Of a stretch of DNA of 57,527 nucleotides, positions 16,864 through 25,632 are shown piece by piece (position 1 is the stretch's first letter; each line of letters opens with the position of its first letter). A program made the translations under genes and the position numbers. The stretch lies in assembly GCA_043758775.1 (NCBI GenBank), contig JAYVMU010000043.1, forward strand, positions 1 to 57,527, written 5' to 3'. The notes beneath the pieces are model-generated. The model was not told where the DNA came from. It made no database searches and saw only the letters and a list, made by a program, of their open reading frames with translations. The DNA is from JACMMS01 sp043758775 (GTDB lineage Bacteria > Pseudomonadota > Gammaproteobacteria > Burkholderiales > Methylophilaceae).

Positions 16864-18264
16864 ATGAAAGACAGCATGACAAGCTCAAGCATCGCCAATA
16901 ACACAAACTCACGCAGTGAATCACCCTATGATTTAGACAGTATTAAACAAATGACGCAAGATGTCTTGCGTATGGCTAAACAAGCTGGTGCCTCATCTGC
17001 GGAGACGGAAGTGAGTTTTGGCACAGGACAAAATGTTTCAGTGCGGATGGGTGAAACTGAAACCATAGAATATAACCGCGATAAAGGTATCTCGGTGACG
17101 GTCTATTTTGGCTATCAAAAAGGCCATGCCAGCACTTCAGATTTATCAGTTCAAGCCCTGCAAGATACTGTAGCCGCAGCTTGTAATATCGCGCGCTACA
17201 CAGCAAAAGATGAATTTTGTGGCTTAGCCGATACGGTGTTGATGGCAAAAGAATTGCCTGATTGTGATCTGTATCATCCTTGGGACCTGTCGGTAGATGA
17301 GGCAATTGAAATTGCTAAAACCTGTGAAACTGCCGCACGTGATGTGGATAAGCGTATCACTAATTCTGAAGGCGCTAGCGTTTCAATTTCTGAAGGCGTA
17401 TTTGCTTATGCCAATAGTCATGGCTTTGTAGGCGGGTATGCTACTTCACGTCATGGTATTAGTTGCTCGGTAATTGCTGAAGGTAAAGACGGTGATATGC
17501 AACGTGACTATTGGTATACCAGCGCGCGTAGTGCCTTGGATTTGGATTCGGCAGCCTCTGTAGGCGTTACTGCAGGTGAACGTACGGTGCGTCGCTTAGG
17601 TTCACGTGCGATTAAAACTGCACAAGTGCCAGTGATATTTGATGCCTCATTGGCATCTGGCTTGATTTCTTCACTTATTAGCGCGGTATCTGGCGGTAAT
17701 TTATACCGTAAATCTTCATTTTTACTTGATAGTCTAGGCACACAAATCGCTTCACCATTATTGAATATCTATGAGGATGCGCATTTGTTGCGTGGCGTAG
17801 CAAGTAGTCCATTTGATAGCGAAGGTGTGGCGACGCAATCGCGACAATTAATAGAAAATGGCGTATTGCAAGGTTATGTTTTATCAAGTTACTCGGCACG
17901 GAAATTGGGCATGCAAACTACGGGTAATGCAGGTGGTAGTCATAATCTAATTGTTCAACCAGCGGGTATTCCTACTGATTTAAGTTTTGCTGGGTTACTT
18001 AAAATGATGGGCACAGGCTTGCTGGTCACTGAAGTGCTTGGTCATGGGTTGAATATGGTCACTGGTGATTATTCACGTGGTGCAGCAGGTTTTTGGGTGG
18101 AAAATGGTGTGATTGCCTATCCTGTAGAGGAAATTACCATTGCGGGTAATCTAGGCGACATGCTTAAACAGATTGTTGCGATTGGTAATGACTCTTTAAA
18201 GCATAGCTCGAAAAAGGTAGGGTCTATTCTAATTGAACATATGACGGTAGCGGCCGGAGATTAG
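16864..18264 (+). CDS. pmbA: Metalloprotease PmbA (TldE)
   Basis: PmbA/TldE partners TldD in a heteromeric metalloprotease that processes peptides such as microcins and degrades CcdA. The 466-residue product shows the family pattern: AGASSAETEVSFGTGQNVSVRMGETETIEYNRDKG, ITNSEGASVSISEG near the centre, and EVLGHGLNMVTGDYSRGAAGFWVENGVIAYPVEEITIAGNL at the end. As in other TldE subunits, no HExxxH site is seen. I start at ATG 16864; a TTG at 16849 and an ATG at 16876 are alternatives. tldD is not in the window. Confidence 0.95.
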   Translation: MKDSMTSSSIANNTNSRSESPYDLDSIKQMTQDVLRMAKQAGASSAETEVSFGTGQNVSVRMGETETIEYNRDKGISVTVYFGYQKGHASTSDLSVQALQDTVAAACNIARYTAKDEFCGLADTVLMAKELPDCDLYHPWDLSVDEAIEIAKTCETAARDVDKRITNSEGASVSISEGVFAYANSHGFVGGYATSRHGISCSVIAEGKDGDMQRDYWYTSARSALDLDSAASVGVTAGERTVRRLGSRAIKTAQVPVIFDASLASGLISSLISAVSGGNLYRKSSFLLDSLGTQIASPLLNIYEDAHLLRGVASSPFDSEGVATQSRQLIENGVLQGYVLSSYSARKLGMQTTGNAGGSHNLIVQPAGIPTDLSFAGLLKMMGTGLLVTEVLGHGLNMVTGDYSRGAAGFWVENGVIAYPVEEITIAGNLGDMLKQIVAIGNDSLKHSSKKVGSILIEHMTVAAGD

Positions 18265-18279
18265 CAGTCTAAGAGTGAT

Positions 18280-18314
18280 TAATAAAAAAGCTCCATACAG
18301 GAGCTTTTTTATTA
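18280..18314. terminator. Bidirectional Rho-independent terminator between pmbA and mlaA
   Basis: A perfect 15-bp stem (18280-18294 with 18300-18314, core AGCTCC/GGAGCT) closes a 5-base loop. An A run on the left and T run on the right let it end both the pmbA transcript and the convergent mlaA transcript. Confidence 0.9.
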
Positions 18315-18342
18315 ATTAAACTTTACCTACCACTTAACTATT

Positions 18343-19137
18343 TTATTTGCTATCTTTAGCTGGTAAATCAGAACTTCTTGGACTTGTTTCAGGGACGCCA
18401 TTAACTGGTGCGGCATCTTCAAAGTCATCGTTAATGGATGCGCCAGGTGCATGCCCATCTTGTACTTGGCTAGCGCGACGTTGCAGATAGGCATCACGCA
18501 TAAACGCGTATGGGTCTAATGAGGCACTATCAAGCAAATCACTAGCAGGTAGTAGTTCAGCGCGTTTGTCAATGAACTGTGCGCCCCACAAAACATTGCT
18601 TGCTGCAACTCCATCGTTATCGTGTAAGTAGCTGATGGGGTTAAATGCAACTGTATCCACCACCAAGCCTGTTGTATCACGTACCGTACTTGGTCCAAGG
18701 ATTGGTAATACCAGGTATGCACCATTTCCTACACCCCAGTAACCTAAGGTTTGACCGAAATCTTCTTTATATTTTGGAATGTTATCCATTGATGCAAGGT
18801 CAATTAAGCCGCCAATACCGAAGGTGGTGTTAATAGCAAACCTACCTGCTTCCGAAAAGGCATTAGAAAATTTGAATTGCAGTAAATTGTTAATGGTGGA
18901 AATAAAAGTATTTATATTGCCAAAAAAGTTATTTATGCCTGTACGTATAGGACTAGGCGTTATGGTTTTATAGACAGTGGCCACTGGTTTGAATACTGCT
19001 TTATCAGCGACATCATTAAATTTATAAACACCACGGTTTAAGCCTTCTAAAGGATCTCTATTGTTTTGTGTCGCACAGCCCGTGACCGTCAGAGCCAACA
19101 CAATAGCAATAATTAGATTTGAAAATTTAAGGCGCAT
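18343..19137 (-). CDS. mlaA: Phospholipid-binding lipoprotein MlaA (VacJ)
   Basis: MlaA sits in the outer membrane and removes misplaced phospholipids from the outer leaflet, passing them to MlaC and MlaFEDB. The 264-residue protein has a lipoprotein signal with lipobox VTGC (Cys21), then the family core DPLEGLNRGVYKFNDVADKAVFKPVATVY, RFAINTTFGIGGLIDLAS, DFGQTLGYWGVGNGAYLVLPILGPSTVRDTTGLVVD. The tail after about residue 215 is polar and variable. No other mla gene lies nearby, so it is a stand-alone copy here. The 198 bp upstream (19138-19335) hold no gene, only a weak hairpin at 19264-19284. Confidence 0.95.
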   Translation of the reverse strand: MRLKFSNLIIAIVLALTVTGCATQNNRDPLEGLNRGVYKFNDVADKAVFKPVATVYKTITPSPIRTGINNFFGNINTFISTINNLLQFKFSNAFSEAGRFAINTTFGIGGLIDLASMDNIPKYKEDFGQTLGYWGVGNGAYLVLPILGPSTVRDTTGLVVDTVAFNPISYLHDNDGVAASNVLWGAQFIDKRAELLPASDLLDSASLDPYAFMRDAYLQRRASQVQDGHAPGASINDDFEDAAPVNGVPETSPRSSDLPAKDSK

Positions 19138-19335
19138 AAGTCATTTCATGTGAATAGTTGAGTTAATTCTTTTGTTGTCATGCAAAGCCAAAAGGCTACA
19201 TGTTTTATTATTGCTGAGTACGTGATTTCTGTCCACTCATAAAATAGGCTCGAGCATTGAATAGTATTTTTGTTGTAAAAATACAACGGTAATTAATACA
19301 GTCAATTTAGCGCTAAAGTCCTAACTTTTTGCACT

Positions 19336-20772
19336 TTAATTCTTATATAAAGCCAGTGTTAGTTGGCGTTGTATAGCATGATCAACAATGGGTGTAGGAT
19401 AATCATGACCAATGATGAGCTTAATTGTTTGCTGATGTAAAAGAGACATCATCCATGGTGCATGTATTTCTTTGTTGCTACATTTCTGAAGTTCGGGGAT
19501 ATATTTGCGGATAAATTTACCTGCACTGTCAAACTTCTCGCTTTGAGTGATGGGGTTGAAAATCCTAAACCAAGGTTGTGCATCGCAACCTGTAGAGGCC
19601 GCCCATTGCCACCCACCGTTATTAGCGCTTAAATCAAAGTCGATTAATTTTTCTGCGAAATATTGTTCGCCCCAACGCCAATCTATGAGCAAATCTTTAA
19701 CCAGAAAGCTTGCTGTAATCATGCGTAGACGATTGTGCATAAAACCTGTGCTATTGAGTTGACGCATAGCAGCATCTATTAGTGGATAGCCGGTTTTACC
19801 TGTACACCATGCATCAAAATAATCCTGCTTATTAGGAAAGGCTAGTGATTCAAACTCAGCCTTATAAGCTTTACCATAAGCTAGTTGTGGGTGATGGTGC
19901 AGAATTTGAAAGTAGAAATCACGCCAAATCAGCTCATTTAGCCAAGTCTCAGCACCTAAGCCGCCCATACGCCAAGCGGTGCGTGCTAGGTGCCTCACAG
20001 AAACTGTACCGAAACGTAAATGTACCGATAAATATGACACGCCTTTGACAGCAGGGAAATCACGAGCTTCTTTATAGCGATTCATGCGTTCGCAAAAGTC
20101 CGTAAACAAAGTTGCGCCACCAGACATACCCGTAGGCAGTTTGAGTGTACCTAAGTTTGTGCGTTCAAATCCTATGCTTTCTAATGACGGCATTTCACTC
20201 TTGGGAATTTTTGCTAAATTTTTAATATAAAAATCAACAGGGTAAGCTTTTAAATAGAAGTCGTTGAGTTTTTTAATGTGAGTATTTTTGTAAGGCGTAA
20301 ATACGCCATATGGTTTGCCAGCCAAAGTGAGAATTTCATCTTGTTCAAAAATAACTTGATCTTTAAATTGATAAAAATCAATTCCTTGTATAGATAATGC
20401 TGTTTTGACTAATGCATCACGTGCAATTGCACTGGGTTCATAATCACGATTACTATAAACTGCATCAACCTTAAGTGTCTGTGCAAGTTTAATAATCTCT
20501 TCACTAGCCACGCCATATTTAACGATTAAATCGCCACCATTCGCTTGCAGTTTAGTTTTAAGTTCAACGACACTTTCCCAAATAAATTCGACCCGGCGAT
20601 CTGCTCTATCTGTAAGTTGATCCAGTATCTCTTTATCAAAAACGAATACACAGTAAACTTGGTTGTTATTCTTTAGCGCATGATAAAACGCGGCATGGTC
20701 ATAATCACGTAAATCGCGACGAAACCATACTAGTGCTTTAGTGTTTGAAGCTGTAGATGCTGATTGAGGCAT
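19336..20772 (-). CDS. phrB: Deoxyribodipyrimidine photolyase, class I
   Basis: This 478-residue light-driven flavoprotein repairs cyclobutane pyrimidine dimers. The N-terminal alpha/beta domain starts ALVWFRRDLRDYDHAAFYHAL. The FAD domain contains VSYLSVHLRFGTVSVRHLAR, ELIWRDFYFQILHHHPQL, TGYPLIDAAMRQLNSTGFMHNRLRMITASFLVKDLLIDWRWGEQYFAEKLIDFDLSANNGGWQWAASTGCDAQPWFRIFNP. These include the W and N residues typical of CPD photolyases and not plant-type cryptochromes. Its nearest upstream neighbour is rlmH, 50 bp away. Confidence 0.95.
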   Translation of the reverse strand: MPQSASTASNTKALVWFRRDLRDYDHAAFYHALKNNNQVYCVFVFDKEILDQLTDRADRRVEFIWESVVELKTKLQANGGDLIVKYGVASEEIIKLAQTLKVDAVYSNRDYEPSAIARDALVKTALSIQGIDFYQFKDQVIFEQDEILTLAGKPYGVFTPYKNTHIKKLNDFYLKAYPVDFYIKNLAKIPKSEMPSLESIGFERTNLGTLKLPTGMSGGATLFTDFCERMNRYKEARDFPAVKGVSYLSVHLRFGTVSVRHLARTAWRMGGLGAETWLNELIWRDFYFQILHHHPQLAYGKAYKAEFESLAFPNKQDYFDAWCTGKTGYPLIDAAMRQLNSTGFMHNRLRMITASFLVKDLLIDWRWGEQYFAEKLIDFDLSANNGGWQWAASTGCDAQPWFRIFNPITQSEKFDSAGKFIRKYIPELQKCSNKEIHAPWMMSLLHQQTIKLIIGHDYPTPIVDHAIQRQLTLALYKN

Positions 20773-20822
20773 AGATGATAGGCATTCGCTTAACTGGCGA
20801 CTTGCTCCTTAGACCATTATAG

Positions 20823-21290
20823 CTATTCGCGGTGATAGGGATGGTTGTTAATGACAGAATGTGCACGGTAAAGTTGTTCGGTGAGCAGCACACGCACCAT
20901 GCCGTGTGGTAAAGTGAGTTTAGATAAGCTCCAAAGCCAGTCAGCACGCTGCTTGACACTGTCATGCAAGCCATCGGCACCGCCAATCACTAAAGCAATA
21001 TCGCGACCAAAAGTGAGCCAGTTAGCCATACGTTCTGCAAGTTGCAAGGTAGTTACGCTGGCTCCACGCTCATCTAATGCGATTAAATAATCTTTCGCAG
21101 CGACCTCTAGAATACGTTTTGCTTCAAGACTTTGGATATTTTCGGTGTTATTACCTGCAGCACGTTTTTCTGGTTTGATTTCAATTATTTCAATGTTGGC
21201 TTCGCGTGGCATACGTTTGATATATTCAGCACAAGCAAATTCAACCCAGTCCGGCATTTTGTGGCCGACTGAGATGATTTTTAGTTTCAT
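20823..21290 (-). CDS. rlmH: 23S rRNA pseudouridine-1915 N3-methyltransferase
   Basis: RlmH is a SPOUT methyltransferase that modifies pseudouridine 1915 in helix 69 of 23S rRNA. The 155 residues match throughout: LKIISVGHKMPDWVEFACAEYIKRMP, EAKRILEVAAKDYLIALDERGASVTTLQLAERM, the SAM-binding knot DIALVIGGADGLHDSVKQRADWLWSLSKLTLPHGMVRVLLTEQLYRAHSVINNHPYHRE. It follows rsfS by 71 bp, the usual pair in Proteobacteria. Confidence 0.97.
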   Translation of the reverse strand: MKLKIISVGHKMPDWVEFACAEYIKRMPREANIEIIEIKPEKRAAGNNTENIQSLEAKRILEVAAKDYLIALDERGASVTTLQLAERMANWLTFGRDIALVIGGADGLHDSVKQRADWLWSLSKLTLPHGMVRVLLTEQLYRAHSVINNHPYHRE

Positions 21291-21361
21291 TGAAATTATT
21301 GAGCGTGGGCTAAAAGATAAATTACGATTTAAGTGTTTAATACTTATTTTTGATATTTAGA

Positions 21362-21718
21362 CTAAATGTCTGATTTTATGTGGCTACGACGGTTTTCTGT
21401 TTCGCCCCAGAGTTGCTCTAAGTTATAGTAAGCACGGGTTGCTGGCACCATCACATGAACCACGATGTCGTTTAAATCCACTAATACCCACTCACCTTCT
21501 TTTTCGCCTTCGGTACCACGAATATCTACGCCTTTTTCTTTGAGTTTTTCGCGTACATTATCGGCCAAGGCTTTTGCTTGGCGGCTTGAAGTTGCGCTAC
21601 TGATAATCATATAGCTCGTCATTGAAGTAAGTTTGCGTACATCCATGACGGTAATATCAAAACCTTTTACATCTTCTAGCGCATCTATTACCGCTAGTTT
21701 CATTGCTTCTAATTCCAT
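21362..21718 (-). CDS. rsfS: Ribosomal silencing factor RsfS
   Basis: RsfS (RsfA/Iojap) binds ribosomal protein L14 and blocks subunit joining in slow growth. The 118 residues carry the family core KGFDITVMDVRKLTSMTSYMIISSATSSRQAKALADNVREKLKEKGVDIRGTEGEKEGEWVLVDLNDIVVHVM and PATRAYYNLEQLW. nadD, often found directly upstream, is not present; panD is the neighbour instead. Confidence 0.96.
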   Translation of the reverse strand: MELEAMKLAVIDALEDVKGFDITVMDVRKLTSMTSYMIISSATSSRQAKALADNVREKLKEKGVDIRGTEGEKEGEWVLVDLNDIVVHVMVPATRAYYNLEQLWGETENRRSHIKSDI

Positions 21719-21785
21719 TGTTATACTTTCCTGATGTTGCTGGCTTTGTTTTATATTAGGTATGAGGGATGGTATATCGCTTAAT

Positions 21786-22166
21786 TTATGCCGTTTGCAC
21801 GGGTATTACGTGACGTGTGTCCAGAATGTGATTTTGCTCATCCACATAAATCAATTGCGGATGAAAGTTTTTAAGTTCTGCATCACTGTAGTTTGCGTAG
21901 CTTGCAATAATCAAAATATCTTGTGGATTAGCTTTATGCGCAGCCGCACCGTTGACTGAAATAATGCCAGAGCTGCGCTCACCACGAATAGCATAAGTAG
22001 AAAAGCGCTCGCCATTAGTGACGTTATAAATGCTAATTTGTTCATACTCTTGGATGTCGGCTGCTTCTAGCAAGGTCACATCAATCGCACAACTACCTTC
22101 ATAATGCAACTCTGACTGAGTGACATGTACGCGGTGCAATTTGGATTTAAGCATGGTTCTTTGCAT
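21786..22166 (-). CDS. panD: Aspartate 1-decarboxylase
   Basis: PanD makes beta-alanine from aspartate for pantothenate. It is a pyruvoyl enzyme that cleaves itself between Gly24 and Ser25, and here the site LHYEGSCAID is intact with those residues at those positions. The 126-residue protein also has Tyr58-region INGERFSTYAI-type sequence (NVTNGERFSTYAIRGE) and GAAAHKANPQDILIIASYA. The start at 22166 gives the expected MxRTML N-terminus. It clusters with panC and panB, although 205 bp of non-coding DNA separate it from panC. Confidence 0.97.
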   Translation of the reverse strand: MQRTMLKSKLHRVHVTQSELHYEGSCAIDVTLLEAADIQEYEQISIYNVTNGERFSTYAIRGERSSGIISVNGAAAHKANPQDILIIASYANYSDAELKNFHPQLIYVDEQNHILDTRHVIPVQTA

Positions 22167-22371
22167 GGTTTTTTGTGCAGTGCTTTAGGTTACTGCTCTC
22201 AAGAAAATATTGTAGAGCCAAGTATTATAAAGCAAACCTTAGATTTACATAAATCTTTAAGTTAATTCAATCTCTTAAGAATGTAAACAGAGAAGGTTCT
22301 ACGTTCACTCAATTGGGCGAAAGTTTATCGCAAAGCTTAGCCTCTGGCCATTTGTTTGCTGTGCGACAAGC

Positions 22372-23262
22372 TTATGAACTTGCTAATTTAAATTCAATAT
22401 TATCAATAAGTCTTGTTTTACCTAAACGAGCGGCACCTAATATCACTAAATTTTCGATAGCCGCTTTATCGTCACGCTTGGCTGCTAACAGTGTTGAAGC
22501 GATGCGAATTGAAATGTAATCTACTGCCCAACCTCGTGTGCTTAGATGTTTTATTGCGGCTTGCTCAGCCTCAATAAAGCTAATGCGACTAGTTTGTAAA
22601 TCAGTTACAACTCGGGCGAGTGTTTTTTGAAGCTCACTAGCCTCTTTACGTTGGGTGATAGTAAGATAACTATTACGTGAACTCATGGCTAAGCCGTCTG
22701 GTTTCCGCACTGTGTCTGCCGCAATAATACTAATAGACAGATTAAATTGCCGTACTAATTCGCGGATAATGAATAGCTGCTGAAAATCTTTTTTGCCAAA
22801 TATAGCGGTTGTAGGTTTGACTATATTAAATAGTTTGAGCACTACTGTAGCAACCCCAGAAAAATTCCCAGGCCGCGTTGTGCCGCATAACTCATCTGCA
22901 ATTGGTGGTGGGACGATCATCATGCTTTGACCTAGATTTGAAGTTTCAGTATCAAAATCTGGGTAAAGTTCACTGATTTCTGGGATAAATACTATATTGA
23001 CTCCTGCTTCTTTTAGTTTTGCGCAGTCAGCTTGCAGCGTACGAGGATAAGCACTCAAATCTTCATTAGCGCCAAATTGTAGTGGGTTAACGAAAATACT
23101 CACTACTACACATACTTTTTGATTAATAGCGTCTTGTTGTTTGGCGAATTTGATTAGATTGATGTGCCCAGCATGCAAATTACCCATGGTTGGCACAAAG
23201 GCAATATTAGCTTCTAAGGCTAGGCGCTCACGTAGAGCGATAACGGTGTTAATTATTTGCAT
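22372..23262 (-). CDS. panC: Pantothenate synthetase
   Basis: PanC joins pantoate and beta-alanine with ATP to give pantothenate. The 296-residue protein has FVPTMGNLHAGHINLI (the HIGH-type motif as HAGH), VNPLQFGANEDLSAYPRT, VATVVLKLFNIVKPTTAIFGKKDFQQL, and the KMSKS-like TVRKPDGLAMSSRNSYL. It is slightly longer than the usual 280 because of a short C-terminal extension. It starts 18 bp after panB and is surely cotranscribed with it. Confidence 0.97.
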   Translation of the reverse strand: MQIINTVIALRERLALEANIAFVPTMGNLHAGHINLIKFAKQQDAINQKVCVVVSIFVNPLQFGANEDLSAYPRTLQADCAKLKEAGVNIVFIPEISELYPDFDTETSNLGQSMMIVPPPIADELCGTTRPGNFSGVATVVLKLFNIVKPTTAIFGKKDFQQLFIIRELVRQFNLSISIIAADTVRKPDGLAMSSRNSYLTITQRKEASELQKTLARVVTDLQTSRISFIEAEQAAIKHLSTRGWAVDYISIRIASTLLAAKRDDKAAIENLVILGAARLGKTRLIDNIEFKLASS

Positions 23263-23280
23263 AGATATGAGTTTTACAGT

Positions 23281-24093
23281 TTAATAGCTGTGCTTTATCG
23301 CTGGGAAAGTCTTGTTTTTGACGGCTGACACGTAATTAGTAATCGCTTGTTGAATGCTATTTGTTTCAATCAAAAAGTTTTTAACAAAGCGTGGCGATTT
23401 ATGATCGCTAGGATTTTTATCGGCAACCCCAGTATAAATACCCAGTAAGTCTTGTAGCACCAATACTTGCCCACTGCAGTTAACCCCAGCACCTATGCCA
23501 ATTGTGGGGGTGTTAATTGATTCTGTAATTTGTTTAGCTAATTCAGTTGGCATCATTTCCAGCAACACAAAACTCACACCAGCTGCACTCATGGCATTGG
23601 CGTCCTGCATAATTTGATGTGCACTATCAGGCGTTTTACCTTGAATTTTATAACCACCTAATTGATGTACCGATTGTGGCGTAAAGCCTAAGTGCGCACA
23701 AACAGGAATGTCGCGCTCTACCAAATAGCGCGCGGTTTCCACCATAACACCACCACCCTCGAGTTTTACCATGTGTGCGCCAGCGGCAATTAATTTAGCC
23801 GCATTTTTATAAGCGACTTGGGCATTGTTTTCATAACTGCCATAAGGCATGTCAGCAATAATGAACGTGTGTTTGCAGCCACGTGCCACCATTTCGGTGT
23901 GGTAGACCATCGCCGCCATGCTAACCTGCAGCGTGTTATCAAAGCCTTGTAAAACCATGCCTAATGAGTCGCCCACCAGCAATAAATCAACCCCAGCAGC
24001 CTCCATCAGTTTGGCATACGTGGCATCATAGCAAGTGAGCATAGCGAGTTTTTCGCCAGCCTTGGATAAATTTAGAAGCTGATTTAAGTGCAT
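23281..24093 (-). CDS. panB: 3-methyl-2-oxobutanoate hydroxymethyltransferase
   Basis: PanB transfers a hydroxymethyl group from methylene-tetrahydrofolate to ketoisovalerate, the first committed step to pantothenate. The 270 residues include MLTCYDATYAKLMEAAGVDLLLVGDSLGMVLQGFDNTL (metal and ketoisovalerate site), ADMPYGSYENN, MVKLEGGGVMVET, CAHLGFTPQSVHQLGGYKIQG, LLEMMPTELAKQIT and TIGIGAGVNCSGQVLVLQDLLG. In related genomes dgk or folK lies directly upstream; here a PEP-CTERM gene intervenes. Confidence 0.98.
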   Translation of the reverse strand: MHLNQLLNLSKAGEKLAMLTCYDATYAKLMEAAGVDLLLVGDSLGMVLQGFDNTLQVSMAAMVYHTEMVARGCKHTFIIADMPYGSYENNAQVAYKNAAKLIAAGAHMVKLEGGGVMVETARYLVERDIPVCAHLGFTPQSVHQLGGYKIQGKTPDSAHQIMQDANAMSAAGVSFVLLEMMPTELAKQITESINTPTIGIGAGVNCSGQVLVLQDLLGIYTGVADKNPSDHKSPRFVKNFLIETNSIQQAITNYVSAVKNKTFPAIKHSY

Positions 24094-24189
24094 TGCGATA
24101 TTTTACAATGAAACGATTTTTATGGTGCTAACAATGCGCAATTGCATATTGAAAAGTACTAATCTTAAAAGTGACATAAACATAAAGAC

Positions 24190-24220
24190 AAAAAAAACGT
24201 CCTCATAAAGAGGCCGTTTT
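24190..24220 (-). terminator. Rho-independent terminator after the PEP-CTERM gene
   Basis: On the minus strand an imperfect stem (AAAACGGCCTC with GAGGACGTTTT, two opposed bases unpaired) is followed by a run of U. It lies 27 bp after the stop of the PEP-CTERM gene and separates it from panB. The remainder of 24094-24246 shows no gene. Confidence 0.75.
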
Positions 24221-24246
24221 GATTTAACTAGAGATTAGGTTATTGC

Positions 24247-24840
24247 TTATATTGATTTGCGACGGCCAAAACCCAAGAAGCCTAAGCCAGAAGCCATTAG
24301 CCAAACAGCTGCAGGTAATGGTGTTGCTGTTAAGCTTACGTTATCAACGTTGCCGCCAAGTGAGTCGGAAGTACCAGTCGCATAAAATGACAAGATATCA
24401 TTACCAGTACCTGTGACTAGAAATGATAAATCAACCCAATTGTTAATGCTACCACCATTGCCTGTAGAATTAGTTAGGAGGACGCCATTCCAATATGAAG
24501 AGACACCATTTGTACTTGCTGGTTGGCCAACTCTTGGTGAGTACCAATAATCTAAGCTATATAACACACCCGCTGTAGTTGTAACAGTTTGAGACATATT
24601 ACTATTTGCAAATGTATCAAGTTCTACAAAGTTGACGCCATCTTCTGCGGTGCCGAATAAATTGTTACGTACTTCAATACCATTTGTACCTGCTACCCAA
24701 CCAGGTACAGAGGTGCCAAAATAAGTACCATAGGTACCTGGTGTTTGTGTTGGAGCTTCAAATGAACCGTTTACAATTAGGTTGGCATTTGCTAAACCTG
24801 TTACTGAGAGTAGTGCTAAAGCTAATAGCGATTTTTTCAT
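24247..24840 (-). CDS. PEP-CTERM sorting domain protein
   Basis: This 197-residue exported protein has an N-terminal signal peptide (MKKSLLALALLSVTGLANA) and a C-terminal sorting signal PLPAAVWLMASGLGFLGFGRRKSI: the PEP-like motif, a hydrophobic helix, then basic residues. Such signals are recognised and cleaved by an exosortase, usually in exopolysaccharide-forming bacteria. The middle part, NLIVNGSFEAPTQ..GWVAGTNGIEV..ELDTF.NSNMSQTV, resembles the DUF642/galactose-binding-like jelly roll, suggesting carbohydrate binding at the cell surface. It sits between dgk and panB, flanked by hairpins on both sides, as a self-contained unit. No exosortase gene lies in the window. Confidence 0.9.
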   Translation of the reverse strand: MKKSLLALALLSVTGLANANLIVNGSFEAPTQTPGTYGTYFGTSVPGWVAGTNGIEVRNNLFGTAEDGVNFVELDTFANSNMSQTVTTTAGVLYSLDYWYSPRVGQPASTNGVSSYWNGVLLTNSTGNGGSINNWVDLSFLVTGTGNDILSFYATGTSDSLGGNVDNVSLTATPLPAAVWLMASGLGFLGFGRRKSI

Positions 24841-24897
24841 GGTAAATCCCCTTTAAATGATTGTTCGGAAGTTTCACGTATCATCTACTAACCATTT

Positions 24898-24936
24898 AAA
24901 GTGAACAATAGCCCGTTCGGGTCTATTGTTCACTTT
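24898..24936. terminator. Long hairpin between dgk and the PEP-CTERM gene
   Basis: AAAGTGAACAATAG (24898-24911) and its exact complement (24923-24936) form a 14-bp stem enclosing a nested CCCG/CGGG hairpin. A T run follows on the plus strand and a weaker one on the minus strand. It probably ends the dgk transcript, and could act as a leader hairpin of the PEP-CTERM mRNA. Confidence 0.65.
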
Positions 24937-24966
24937 TTATCTGTCATCATCTTGTACTAATTCGCC

Positions 24967-25614
24967 CTATTCAAAATTGGGGTTGAAATATTCACGGCGA
25001 CTTTTAATCTGCATGATACGGTCTATTAATAAATTAAGTGCAGATTCGTCTTTGGTGACATTTAATTTTTCGTTATTTACAATCAATACAGGTGATGCAT
25101 CATAGGTGTGAAAAAACTCGCTGTAGGCATTCGCCAAACGTGTTAGATACTCACGCGACATTTCTTGTTCATAACTTACATTTCTTTCTTCAATGCGCTC
25201 AAGCAGCTTATCTACAGGCGTTTGTAGGTAAATGACCAAGTCTGGGTTGGATGCTTTGAGGTGCAAATGCTGATAAATTTGGTGATACAGTGCATATTCT
25301 TCATCATCCAAATTAAGTCGTGCAAATAACGAATCTTTTTGTAAAAAGAAATCAGATACAGTGCCTTTGGCAAACATATCGCGTTGCGCCATTTCGCTGA
25401 TTTGGCCTGCGCGTTGAAACAAAAAAAACAATTGTGTAGGCAATGCGTAGCGTTGCGCATCTTGATAAAAGCGTGCCAAAAAAGGATTTTCTTCGGCTTT
25501 CTCACTCAGTAAATTCACTGAAAATTCGTCTGCCAGCAGTCGTGCAAGCGTAGTTTTACCACTACCTATTGGGCCTTCAATCACGATGTATGGAAATTTA
25601 TTAAATATACTCAT
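24967..25614 (-). CDS. dgk: Deoxynucleoside kinase
   Basis: This 215-residue P-loop kinase phosphorylates deoxynucleosides (deoxyguanosine/deoxyadenosine type) in nucleotide salvage. The P-loop is GPIGSGKTT (14-22). The family also shows the ENPFLARFYQD, LPTQLFFLFQRAGQI and SDFFLQKDSLFA segments (substrate binding), LVIYLQTPVDKLLERIEER and a lid region SREYLTRLANAYSEFF. In betaproteobacteria it is typically linked to folK and panB, as here (18 bp after folK). Substrate preference cannot be told from sequence. Confidence 0.88.
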   Translation of the reverse strand: MSIFNKFPYIVIEGPIGSGKTTLARLLADEFSVNLLSEKAEENPFLARFYQDAQRYALPTQLFFLFQRAGQISEMAQRDMFAKGTVSDFFLQKDSLFARLNLDDEEYALYHQIYQHLHLKASNPDLVIYLQTPVDKLLERIEERNVSYEQEMSREYLTRLANAYSEFFHTYDASPVLIVNNEKLNVTKDESALNLLIDRIMQIKSRREYFNPNFE

Positions 25615-25632
25615 CAGTTTAAATTCACTTGG

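Noticed and set aside
19264..19284. 8-bp hairpin GTATTTTT/AAAAATAC as terminator of the photolyase gene
   Set aside because: The stem is purely A/T-rich apart from its ends and lacks a following U run on the minus strand; too weak to call.
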